The notes under the pieces: model-generated | What the model was told of the DNA's origin: nothing | Seen by the model: the letters and a program-made list of their open reading frames with translations, nothing else | Database searches by the model: none | Source: Acidobacteriota bacterium | GTDB taxonomy: Bacteria; Acidobacteriota; Terriglobia; Acidiferrales; UBA7541 | DNA: 6,237 nt | NCBI GenBank assembly: GCA_003224075.1 | Contig: QHYF01000175.1 | Location: forward strand, 1-6,237 | Direction of reading: 5' to 3' | In this document: one piece after another, positions 1-5,627 of the stretch | How positions within the stretch are numbered: the stretch's first letter is position 1 | How the letters are laid out: each line of letters begins with the position of its first letter | Translations under genes and position numbers: made by a program

Positions 1-1117
1 CATTCTGTAAGGTCAAACCGAGAAGGTTAGCGATGTTGACGAGATAGGAGATCTCGTCGGGTTGAAATCGAACCTGGCGCACCGACCCGATTGTAAGAAC
101 ACCCAAAGGCTTGTTCTTGCCCGGAAGGGCCAGGGTAACAAACGCTTTCAGGCCGGCCTCATCCATTCTTTTGCGGGCGACAGGATCCCACTCTTCCTCG
201 GATTGCACGAATTGGCAGTCTTGCTTGAGGGCATGTTGAGCCCAGGGCTCGGTTGCTGGAAGTTTGGCATACCGAGCCATAAACGAAGGCTCAAATCCCA
301 CGGAGGCCCGCGCCACGAGTTGCGCCGAATGACCTTCACCTTCCATTAGGCGGACAATGCCGTGGGTGGCGCCAAGACTCTGAACGAGATGGGACAGAAC
401 CTGGTGAATTACCTCCTGGACTGAGAGCGTCTGCATGGTCGCGGCAGTCAGGAGCGTCAGGCGGCGCATCTTGTCATTTAAATCCTCGCTTCGCGTACGG
501 GCGCCTTCCAGGACCACGACCACCATGGCAATTCCAAGGGCCACTCCCAGAAGATGGTCGAAGGCGATCCGCAACAGGAAGAACGGGTGATCCAGCCACA
601 GCCAGCGATCCAGGCCATGCAGGCCACTCAAAAGGAATATTCCGGCGAGGAGCGGGGCGCCGTGCCCGCGACGTGCCGCTGCGGATCGCCACATCAACCA
701 GCCGGCGGAGAGGCAGATGACGGTCTCGAAAATGGCGGTTTCCCGATGAATGGAAGCAAACTGTTGCGGGCCGTTCCGCTCGATGTAGTAAGTGACTGCG
801 AGAATCAGGCCGATGAGCGGAAGAACAGACCAGATTCCGCCCTCCGAGCCAGCCGAGCAATGCACTACGGCGACGAGAAACAGAAGCATGGCCGCGGCCT
901 GACCCAGGATCACGGCCAAATGCAGGCTCGGAAGCGGACGAATCAGCAGCGCCACTTCGCACAAGGCGGAGAAAGTAAAGCAGAACCATCCAACCAGCCA
1001 AAAACGGAAATAGCCAGCTTGGTGATCACGACGGAAAAGGAGGAACAGAACCAGCAGGATGATTAAGGCGGTTGCTTCAAAGAACGCGATACCCAGCAAG
1101 CCCTGATTCCCGAGCAC
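1..1117 (-). CDS. 7-TM membrane sensor with GAF domain, probable sensor histidine kinase (partial, C-terminus off the left edge)
   Basis: The minus strand reads without a stop from 1117 to the left edge, giving 372 codons. I start it at the GTG at 1117 because GGGAGG (1131-1126) lies 8 bases upstream. The frame stays open further, to an ATG at 1246, but that stretch is polar and has no good ribosome binding site. Residues 7-28, 37-59, 66-86, 95-112, 127-143, 154-170 and 179-203 are hydrophobic, so seven membrane segments are predicted, with basic RR/RR turns. A short linker (about 205-225, with EDLNDKMRRL) leads to a GAF-type domain from about 228 to the edge: helix SVQEVIHQVLSHLVQSL, strand GIVRLMEGEG, and the closing LGVLTIGS and LVNIANLLGLTLQN. 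Proteins with this layout usually continue into HisKA and HATPase domains, but that part is not in the window, so kinase activity is inferred. It is divergent from the HD-GYP regulator, its likely partner. A GAF-containing phosphatase or cyclase remains possible. Confidence 0.8.
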   Translation of the reverse strand, partial: MLGNQGLLGIAFFEATALIILLVLFLLFRRDHQAGYFRFWLVGWFCFTFSALCEVALLIRPLPSLHLAVILGQAAAMLLFLVAVVHCSAGSEGGIWSVLPLIGLILAVTYYIERNGPQQFASIHRETAIFETVICLSAGWLMWRSAAARRGHGAPLLAGIFLLSGLHGLDRWLWLDHPFFLLRIAFDHLLGVALGIAMVVVVLEGARTRSEDLNDKMRRLTLLTAATMQTLSVQEVIHQVLSHLVQSLGATHGIVRLMEGEGHSAQLVARASVGFEPSFMARYAKLPATEPWAQHALKQDCQFVQSEEEWDPVARKRMDEAGLKAFVTLALPGKNKPLGVLTIGSVRQVRFQPDEISYLVNIANLLGLTLQN

Positions 1118-1125
1118 GATGCCCG

Positions 1126-1131
1126 CCTCCC
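1126..1131 (-). promoter_or_regulatory. Ribosome binding site for the 7-TM/GAF gene
   Basis: GGGAGG on the minus strand matches the anti-Shine-Dalgarno core and sits 8 bases before the GTG at 1117. It decides the start against the in-frame ATG at 1246. Confidence 0.6.
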
Positions 1132-1263
1132 GGCCGGAAGTGCCGTCACTGCGGTGCTCTTGCTGCCGCGAAGCTCGATGATGGACGGCGAGAAGCCCTG
1201 AGAGATAGCCTTTATTGACGCTACACGCTGTTTTCTGACTGCCCATTTCAGTGTGCCGTCACA

Positions 1264-1269
1264 TATAAT
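1264..1269 (+). promoter_or_regulatory. Candidate -10 element of the HD-GYP regulator gene
   Basis: A perfect TATAAT occurs in the divergent spacer. No convincing -35 box lies 16-18 bases upstream (the sequence there is GCCCAT). A TTGACG at 1215-1220 is too far away to pair with it. If it is used, transcription would begin near 1276, giving a leader of about 16 bases before the GTG at 1292. It would also exclude the upstream in-frame starts at 1253 and 1268. Confidence 0.35.
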
Positions 1270-1276
1270 GCCTATC

Positions 1277-1281
1277 GGGGG
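1277..1281 (+). promoter_or_regulatory. Possible ribosome binding site for the HD-GYP regulator
   Basis: GGGGG can pair with the CCUCC anti-Shine-Dalgarno core through one G-U pair. It lies 10 bases before the GTG at 1292 but 16 before the ATG at 1298, so it favours the GTG. Confidence 0.4.
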
Positions 1282-1291
1282 CCAAACCAAC

Positions 1292-2371
1292 GTGGCGATG
1301 GAAAATATCTTGGTCGTGGACGACGAAGAAGCGATTCGAGAGGTCGTTTCCACAATGCTCGAATCGAAGGGCTATCAATGCACGGCGGTGCAGAACGGGC
1401 GTGCCGCGCAAGAACAGATCAAGAAAGGAACCCCCGACCTGGTCCTGAGCGACATGATCATGCCAGAGATGGACGGGATCAAGCTGCTGGAGTGGATGAG
1501 GCAATACGATCCGGAAGTGCCGGTGATTATGGTCACGGCGATTCACGACATTTCAACAGCGCTGGAAGCCATTCGCCGCGGGGCGTACGACTACATCCTG
1601 AAGCCCTTCGAGAAGGACCAGCTCTTTCTTGGCGTTGGGCGGGCGCTGCAGCATCGACGGCTGGTCATCGAGAACCGCAACTATCAACGCGGCCTGGAGC
1701 AGATGGTGGAAGAGCGCACCGCACAGCTCACCGCGAAACATATGGAACTCGAACAGTCCTACGACGAGACGCTCGAGGCCCTGGGAAGCGCGTTGGACTT
1801 GAAGGATGCCGAAACAGAAGGACATTGCCAGCGGGTCACGGCGTTTTGCATTGAGATCGCAAAGGCCGTGCGGGTGCCGGATCCGCATCTGCCAATCTTG
1901 GCCCGCGCCGCTTTTCTTCACGATATCGGCAAGATGGCCATACCGGACAAAATTCTTCGCAAGCCTGGGCCGCTCGATGACGATGAGAAGCAAATTATGC
2001 GCAAGCACTGCCAGGACGGATACAACATGCTAATTCGCATCCCATTTCTCCGCGATGCTGCGGAGATCGTGCTGGCGCACCAGGAATTTTACAACGGCTC
2101 GGGTTACCCACGCGGACTCAAGGGTGAACAGATTCCTCTCGGCGCGCGGATATTTACCGTCGCTGATTCACTGGACGCGATGATCAGTGACCGGCCCTAC
2201 CGCCGAGCGTTGCCCATGTCCTATGCTATCGATGAGATACGGCGCTGCGCCGGCACGCAGTTCGATCCCAGGGTCGTCGAGATATTTTTGTCGATCCCGC
2301 AACAACATTGGCTGGATCTGAAGGAAAACCTGGGCTCTCCGTTCCGCCTCGCGCATCTGAAGAATCTGTAG
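1292..2371 (+). CDS. Response regulator with HD-GYP domain (putative cyclic-di-GMP phosphodiesterase)
   Basis: A complete 359-residue protein. The receiver domain (about 3-122) has the acidic pair D10/D11, phospho-acceptor D54 in SDMIMPEMDG, T82 and K104 (LKPF), so it should be phosphorylated by a histidine kinase. A helical linker (about 118-165, with ERTAQL) joins it to the HD-GYP domain (about 160-350). This shows E174 and H178 (ETEGHCQRV), the HD pair H210/D211 with K214 (HDIGK), H239, then HQE at 263-265, the GYP triad at 271-273, and ADSLDAMISDRPYR with D292. HD-GYP enzymes bind two or three metals and linearise c-di-GMP to pGpG and GMP. The second histidine of the usual HHE motif is Gln here, a substitution I believe is frequent in the family, so activity is likely but not certain. 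The protein has no membrane segment, so it is cytosolic. The start is uncertain: GTG 1292 is chosen on the ribosome binding site and ATG 1298 is the alternative; 1253 and 1268 are also in frame. It diverges from the 7-TM/GAF gene, the probable cognate sensor. Confidence 0.95.
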   Translation: MAMENILVVDDEEAIREVVSTMLESKGYQCTAVQNGRAAQEQIKKGTPDLVLSDMIMPEMDGIKLLEWMRQYDPEVPVIMVTAIHDISTALEAIRRGAYDYILKPFEKDQLFLGVGRALQHRRLVIENRNYQRGLEQMVEERTAQLTAKHMELEQSYDETLEALGSALDLKDAETEGHCQRVTAFCIEIAKAVRVPDPHLPILARAAFLHDIGKMAIPDKILRKPGPLDDDEKQIMRKHCQDGYNMLIRIPFLRDAAEIVLAHQEFYNGSGYPRGLKGEQIPLGARIFTVADSLDAMISDRPYRRALPMSYAIDEIRRCAGTQFDPRVVEIFLSIPQQHWLDLKENLGSPFRLAHLKNL

Positions 2372-2393
2372 CGGCAAGCTTATTCCGCCATTC
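2367..2393 (+). repeat. 27-base intergenic repeat, copy 1 (overlaps the HD-GYP stop codon)
   Basis: It begins TGTAGCGGC and ends CCGCCATTC, matching the copy at 2423-2449 at 23 of 27 positions. The TAG inside TGTAG is the stop codon of the regulator. The hairpin of copy 2 is mostly lost here, because two of the six stem pairs are mismatched and one is a G-T pair. Confidence 0.6.
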
Positions 2394-2422
2394 TGCCTTT
2401 CGTTTCCTTGCTGATTTGCTGA

Positions 2423-2449
2423 TGTAGCGGCGGGTTTATCCCGCCATTC
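2423..2449 (+). repeat. 27-base intergenic repeat, copy 2, with hairpin
   Basis: Second copy of the element, 56 bases downstream of copy 1. It contains a perfect 6-bp GC stem, GGCGGG (2429-2434) and CCCGCC (2440-2445), around a TTTAT loop. This resembles a REP-like dispersed element; the genomic copy number cannot be judged from this window. Confidence 0.6.
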
Positions 2450-2502
2450 CCCTCTCCATGTCTTCCTTCCGGATGTGGAAATGGCGCTTGTTTACCTTGA
2501 AC

Positions 2503-2546
2503 GCCGGGGAGCCCAGGGCGTCGCCGTTGCAGCCCGGCACTTTTTT
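2503..2546 (+). terminator. Weak candidate terminator downstream of the HD-GYP gene
   Basis: GCCGGG (2503-2508) can pair with CCCGGC (2533-2538) across a 24-base loop. Two bases later comes a run of six T (2541-2546). The long loop and the distance of 130 bases from the stop codon make this only a possibility. No better intrinsic terminator for the regulator is visible. Confidence 0.3.
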
Positions 2547-2576
2547 CCGCGGCCCAGTCTGATGTGCTCCCCGCTC

Positions 2577-2604
2577 GCCACTCGTCACTCGCCACTCGCC
2601 ACTC
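2577..2604 (+). repeat. Tandem heptamer repeat, four units
   Basis: Four consecutive 7-base units: GCCACTC, GTCACTC, GCCACTC, GCCACTC. The second differs by one base. A related CGCTCGCC precedes them. It lies just upstream of the -35 box of the small Cys-rich gene. Replication slippage could change the unit number. Confidence 0.75.
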
Positions 2605-2606
2605 CC

Positions 2607-2635
2607 TTGCAACGAGCTCGTGGAAAACGTACTAT
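2607..2635 (+). promoter_or_regulatory. Sigma-70-like promoter of the small Cys-rich gene
   Basis: A TTGCAA box (2607-2612) and a TACTAT box (2630-2635) are separated by exactly 17 bases. The predicted start of transcription is near 2642, only two or three bases before the ATG at 2645, and there is no Shine-Dalgarno sequence between. The message would therefore be leaderless or nearly so. Confidence 0.5.
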
Positions 2636-2644
2636 TTGCCTAGA

Positions 2645-2953
2645 ATGGCGCTGATCCCCATCAAGACGGCATCCGAGACGGGCTATTGCGACTGCATTTG
2701 CGGGTGCTACGAGCTGGCCAGCCTGCGCGATGAAGATACCGGCAAAGGTTACTGCCCCGCCTGCGCAAAGGACCACATTGATCTCAACGCCGGCGTCGGC
2801 ATTCCCCAGCCCGTCGCCCAATCCTGCCAGCAACCATGCCTCCGCCGGAATGCCCTCCCCTGCCGACCCTCCCGGCCGTCTGCGGTGAACTCGCCTGGTG
2901 GCATCAAGAACCGACGAAAGTGCAGTCCCGCCTTGCACTGCCCGGAGCTGTAA
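2645..2953 (+). CDS. Small Cys-rich hypothetical protein, possible metal-binding knot; C-terminal half doubtful
   Basis: I do not recognise a family. The frame gives 102 residues from the ATG at 2645; an in-frame ATG at 2564 lies inside the heptamer/promoter region and is rejected. The first 50 residues look like a real protein: MALIPIKTASETGY, then C15-x-C17-x-C19-x-C21, a charged stretch (LRDEDTGKG), and C37-x-x-C40 followed by AKDH. Six cysteines in this pattern could hold zinc or another metal, but this is inference. After residue 53 the composition changes to Cys/Arg/Pro-rich sequence (QQPCLRRN, CRPSRPS). If one base is removed from the CCCC run at 2804-2807, the frame instead gives a Ser/Pro/Ala tail (PSPSPNPASNHASAG) ending at a TGA at 2886-2888, for about 80 residues. 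This looks more natural and suggests an indel or sequence error. There is no signal peptide or membrane segment, so it is probably cytosolic. It has its own promoter and is apparently monocistronic. Confidence 0.5.
   Translation: MALIPIKTASETGYCDCICGCYELASLRDEDTGKGYCPACAKDHIDLNAGVGIPQPVAQSCQQPCLRRNALPCRPSRPSAVNSPGGIKNRRKCSPALHCPEL
2919..2939. other. Hairpin within the 3' part of the small Cys-rich gene
   Basis: AGTGCA (2919-2924) and TGCACT (2934-2939) form a perfect 6-bp stem around a 9-base loop. It is the first of three hairpins in a row (also 2975-3007 and 3039-3068), which hints that the DNA from about 2900 onward is structured rather than coding. Confidence 0.35.
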
Positions 2954-2974
2954 TTCCCTTTAAAGCCCCGCAAT

Positions 2975-3007
2975 GAGTCCCCACGGCCGAGCATCGGGCG
3001 TGGGCTC
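2975..3007. other. Strong composite hairpin in the convergent intergenic region
   Basis: CCCACG (2980-2985) pairs with CGTGGG (2999-3004) and is extended outward by GAG/CTC after a two-base bulge. Inside, across one G-G mismatch, CCGA (2987-2990) pairs with TCGG (2994-2997) around a GCA loop. That makes 13 pairs. No T-run follows on either strand, so it is not a typical intrinsic terminator. It could cap the 3' end of the small gene's transcript or belong to a dispersed repeat. Confidence 0.5.
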
Positions 3008-3031
3008 CGCTAGGGACTGGAGCTGCGACGC

Positions 3032-3068
3032 AAAAAAACCGGGGATAGCCTTGGAAGGCTATCCCCGG
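3032..3068 (-). terminator. Intrinsic terminator of the TonB-dependent receptor gene
   Basis: A perfect 12-bp stem (3039-3050 with 3057-3068, CCGGGGATAGCC on one arm) encloses a 6-base loop. On the minus strand it is followed directly by seven T (3038-3032). It begins 24 bases after the receptor's TAA stop. On the plus strand there is no T-run after it, so it works in the minus direction only. Confidence 0.9.
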
Positions 3069-3092
3069 GAATGTGGCACGGAAAGGAGCCGA

Positions 3093-5627
3093 TTACCAGC
3101 GAAGCGTGAGACCGAAGGCGATCTTGCGCCCTGGATTCCCAACGGCACCCCCACTCTGGAGGCCGCCGCTGAATACCGTCGGATCAGCAAAGCCGGTGCC
3201 CTCGGAGTGCAGGCCGGCGTCGTCTAGGAAAGGATCAATCGAAAAGAAGTTTGGATGATTAAAGACGTTTTGCATGGACATATGCCAAACGACTTTAAAG
3301 TTCTCTTTCACATTGACCGTCTTAAACACCGCGAAGCTGCCGATATTCGTGATCGCGTCGCGAACGGTATTGCGTGCGACGTTGCCAAAGGGCGTATTGA
3401 ACTGCGTGTTTGCTGTCGGCGTATTCGCGATGAATCGAACATCTTTGTTTGTAACGACCGTAGCAGGGTTGTTCGGGTCCGCTAGGATTGTGTTTCCGGT
3501 CGGATCGGTAGGATCCACCATTGTCCCGGTTAGCCCGTTGTTAATCCCGTTGAAGCTAACCAGCGTAGTCGGCGTAATCGCCGGATTCCCGCAGAGACTT
3601 CCGGTGTTGGGTCCTGATGTAACTGTAGCGCATGCGTCGCCAGCAAACATCCCAACCGAGGTCACCGGCGCGCTAAGACTGCTCAAGAACGGCCTCAGGG
3701 CCTGATCCACGGTTCCATAGAAGGCGCTTACAAACGGATTGTCATAGTACGAGGCCCCGTTCAGGGCGAACTGGATGGGTGTGAATGGTTGTCCCGATGC
3801 CATGAAGTAGGTGCCGGATACGGCCCACCCTCCGAGGATGTGGCCGATGACACCATGCTGCGCACGGAACGCCGGGATGTCCTCGTAGAACGACAACGTC
3901 CAGTTGTGGCGGAAGTCCAGACCGGAAAGGCCGTGTTCCTCACCGGTGAAGTTCACCTGGCTCTGGGAAAATGCTTGCGATCCTCCGCCTGCGAAACTGG
4001 AGAAGATCTCGCTCGCGTTATCGGTTGTCTTGCTGAAGGTGTAGCTCGTCTTCAGGGCCAACTGATGCCAGAGCCGCGTGGAGCGGAGTTCAAGCTGCAA
4101 GCCGTGGTAATCCGAGAAAGCCGTATTCGTGCGCCTGCGGACGATGCCAAGGTCGCAGCTCACACGGCCAAGTTCCGGATGCGTTGTTTGCCCGGGTCCC
4201 AGAATCGTGGTCGGAGTCGTGCACGGTGTTAGTCCTGAGGGCACGAAACTCGGGAACGCCGCGAGCAGGCCATCAATTCTCGGGTTGCCGTTGATCGTCT
4301 GGAAGAGGTTTAGCCCGCGATTACCGACGTATGCAGCTTCAAAAACGGCGCTGGCGCCAAGTTCGCGCTGCAGACTGAGACGCCACTCGTGGGTCCTCTG
4401 CGGTCCGAAATCAGGCGTGATACTCGTCTCGTTGAACGTCCGCGGATCAAAAACGCCGGTCAGCAGCGATCCTGCAAGCTGCGTCCGCACGTTCGGCCCC
4501 GTGGGATTCGCAAGGAGCGGGTTACCGGTTGCGCCGGAGCCCGTCAATGTGTTAAGCAAAACGTTCGGCGCTGCCGAGGAGATGTTCAGGTAGATGTTGT
4601 AGAACGGTGGATCGTACGACAGACGATAGCCGCCGCGCACCACCGTCTTACCATTCCCGGTCAACCTGCCGAATCCGCCCGGAGTCCATGCAAAACCGAT
4701 GCTCGGTCCCCAGCTGTTCTTCGGAGCAGGAATCAGTGGGAACGTGGCCACAGAAACAGGCAACGCCGGATTCCACAGCGGCGTCGTGCTCTTCGCGCTT
4801 GCCAGCGTGCTGTCATGGAACAGGTTGGCTGGCTGGCCGTAGTAGCTCCACGTAATGCCAAGGTTTAGCGTCAAGTTGTTCTTGATCTTAAAGTCGTCGC
4901 CAAAATAGGCGAACGTATCTTTCTCGCGGAAGTCGAGGTCAGGATCCCCCGAGGCGATCTGGACCCGGTTCGGAATATCCCTCCCAAACGTATCCCAGTT
5001 GGAGAATCGGAACGATCCATTGAAGTTCGGAAGAAACTTATTCGGCGAGCGCTGGTACGTGAAGTTGACACCCGCTTTCCAAGAGTGCCGGCCGCGGAAG
5101 TAGCTCCAGTTGTCCTGCAGCTGGTAGGTATTGACGATTCGGCCCTGCGGTGCGTTCGTTGCCGGGCCGAACCCCAGGCGGCTAGTACTGTTGAAGGAAA
5201 TGCGCGCAATGGCGCTCCCAATGTCTGACTGGTTGGGAATCGTGTTGCCGATCGAATTGCCGCCGAACTCGACATTGAGGCGGCCGTAGCTCGCACGGAA
5301 TTCGTTCGCCATGCGCGAGCTGAGCGTACGCACCCAACTGAAGCCATAGGCTTGGGATAGTGCTGGAACATTGGCGGGATATCCCGCTGCCGCCGTGCCG
5401 AAGGCGTCGGTATTGAAAAACGTTGACCGGTTATAGATGTAGCGCCCGTAAAAGTGGTTCTTGGTCGTCTGGATATCTAGCTTGATCGGGAAGTTATAGG
5501 ACTTGGAGCCTGTCGGAAGCGTCCGCTGTACGCCGCCGAATTCCACCAGCGGGCAGTTCGCAAGATCGATAAGCTGGGGAGCTAGCGGGCTCGGGCCTCG
5601 ACCAGCAATAGCGTAGGGGCCGTATTT
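3093..5627 (-). CDS. TonB-dependent receptor (Oar-like), beta-barrel part; 3' segment of a frameshifted gene
   Basis: This is the C-terminal part of the receptor whose plug lies at 5582-6237 in another frame. The homologous sequence begins around KYGPYAIAG (5627-5601). The only start codon available to it alone is a GTG at 5546 (817 residues), without signal peptide or plug, so a product started there should not function. The sequence is rich in alternating aromatic and polar strands typical of an outer-membrane barrel: FGGVQRTLPTGSKSYNFPIK, FYGRYIYNRS, GRHSWKAGVNFTYQRSP, LTLNLGITWSYY, HEWRLSLQRELG, FEAAYVGNRG, LKTSYTFSKTTDN, LDFRHNWTLSFYEDIP, and QNVFNHPNFF near the end. It closes with FGLTLRW, the terminal aromatic residue used in barrel assembly. 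Oar-like receptors are abundant in Acidobacteriota and are thought to import large substrates with energy from TonB/ExbBD; the substrate here is unknown. Transcription ends at the hairpin at 3032-3068. Confidence 0.85.
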   Translation of the reverse strand, partial: KYGPYAIAGRGPSPLAPQLIDLANCPLVEFGGVQRTLPTGSKSYNFPIKLDIQTTKNHFYGRYIYNRSTFFNTDAFGTAAAGYPANVPALSQAYGFSWVRTLSSRMANEFRASYGRLNVEFGGNSIGNTIPNQSDIGSAIARISFNSTSRLGFGPATNAPQGRIVNTYQLQDNWSYFRGRHSWKAGVNFTYQRSPNKFLPNFNGSFRFSNWDTFGRDIPNRVQIASGDPDLDFREKDTFAYFGDDFKIKNNLTLNLGITWSYYGQPANLFHDSTLASAKSTTPLWNPALPVSVATFPLIPAPKNSWGPSIGFAWTPGGFGRLTGNGKTVVRGGYRLSYDPPFYNIYLNISSAAPNVLLNTLTGSGATGNPLLANPTGPNVRTQLAGSLLTGVFDPRTFNETSITPDFGPQRTHEWRLSLQRELGASAVFEAAYVGNRGLNLFQTINGNPRIDGLLAAFPSFVPSGLTPCTTPTTILGPGQTTHPELGRVSCDLGIVRRRTNTAFSDYHGLQLELRSTRLWHQLALKTSYTFSKTTDNASEIFSSFAGGGSQAFSQSQVNFTGEEHGLSGLDFRHNWTLSFYEDIPAFRAQHGVIGHILGGWAVSGTYFMASGQPFTPIQFALNGASYYDNPFVSAFYGTVDQALRPFLSSLSAPVTSVGMFAGDACATVTSGPNTGSLCGNPAITPTTLVSFNGINNGLTGTMVDPTDPTGNTILADPNNPATVVTNKDVRFIANTPTANTQFNTPFGNVARNTVRDAITNIGSFAVFKTVNVKENFKVVWHMSMQNVFNHPNFFSIDPFLDDAGLHSEGTGFADPTVFSGGLQSGGAVGNPGRKIAFGLTLRW

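Noticed and set aside
474..1001. Minus-strand open frame of 175 codons
   Set aside because: Arg/Ser/Pro-rich, typical of a shifted frame in GC-rich DNA, and it overlaps the 7-TM/GAF frame on the same strand.
554..1066. Plus-strand open frame of 170 codons
   Set aside because: Its product is polar and low-complexity (Gln/Glu/Arg-rich) and lies opposite the coherent membrane/GAF frame on the minus strand.
1215..1269. TTGACG at 1215 paired with TATAAT at 1264 as one promoter
   Set aside because: The spacing is 43 bases, far from the 16-18 needed; no good -10 lies 17 bases after the TTGACG.
1253..1270. Upstream in-frame starts (GTG 1253, ATG 1268) for the HD-GYP gene
   Set aside because: They lack a ribosome binding site, add residues not expected before a receiver domain, and coincide with the TATAAT element.
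1063..1353. Minus-strand open frame of 96 codons across the divergent spacer
   Set aside because: It overlaps the start of the HD-GYP gene and the ribosome binding site of the kinase gene and has no recognisable domain.
2380..2595. Minus-strand open frame of 71 codons in the repeat spacer
   Set aside because: It is made entirely of the repeat elements and has no ribosome binding site or protein-like pattern.
2577..2604. CRISPR-like array
   Set aside because: The units are 7 bases and directly abutting, with no spacers.
2749..2994. Minus-strand open frame of 81 codons opposite the small gene
   Set aside because: No domain and no promoter; it starts inside the hairpin at 2975-3007.
3789..4868. 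Plus-strand open frames (3789-4232, 4129-4593, 4389-4868) opposite the receptor
   Set aside because: They are antisense shadows of a clearly coding beta-barrel frame, with Arg/Ala/Ser-rich products.
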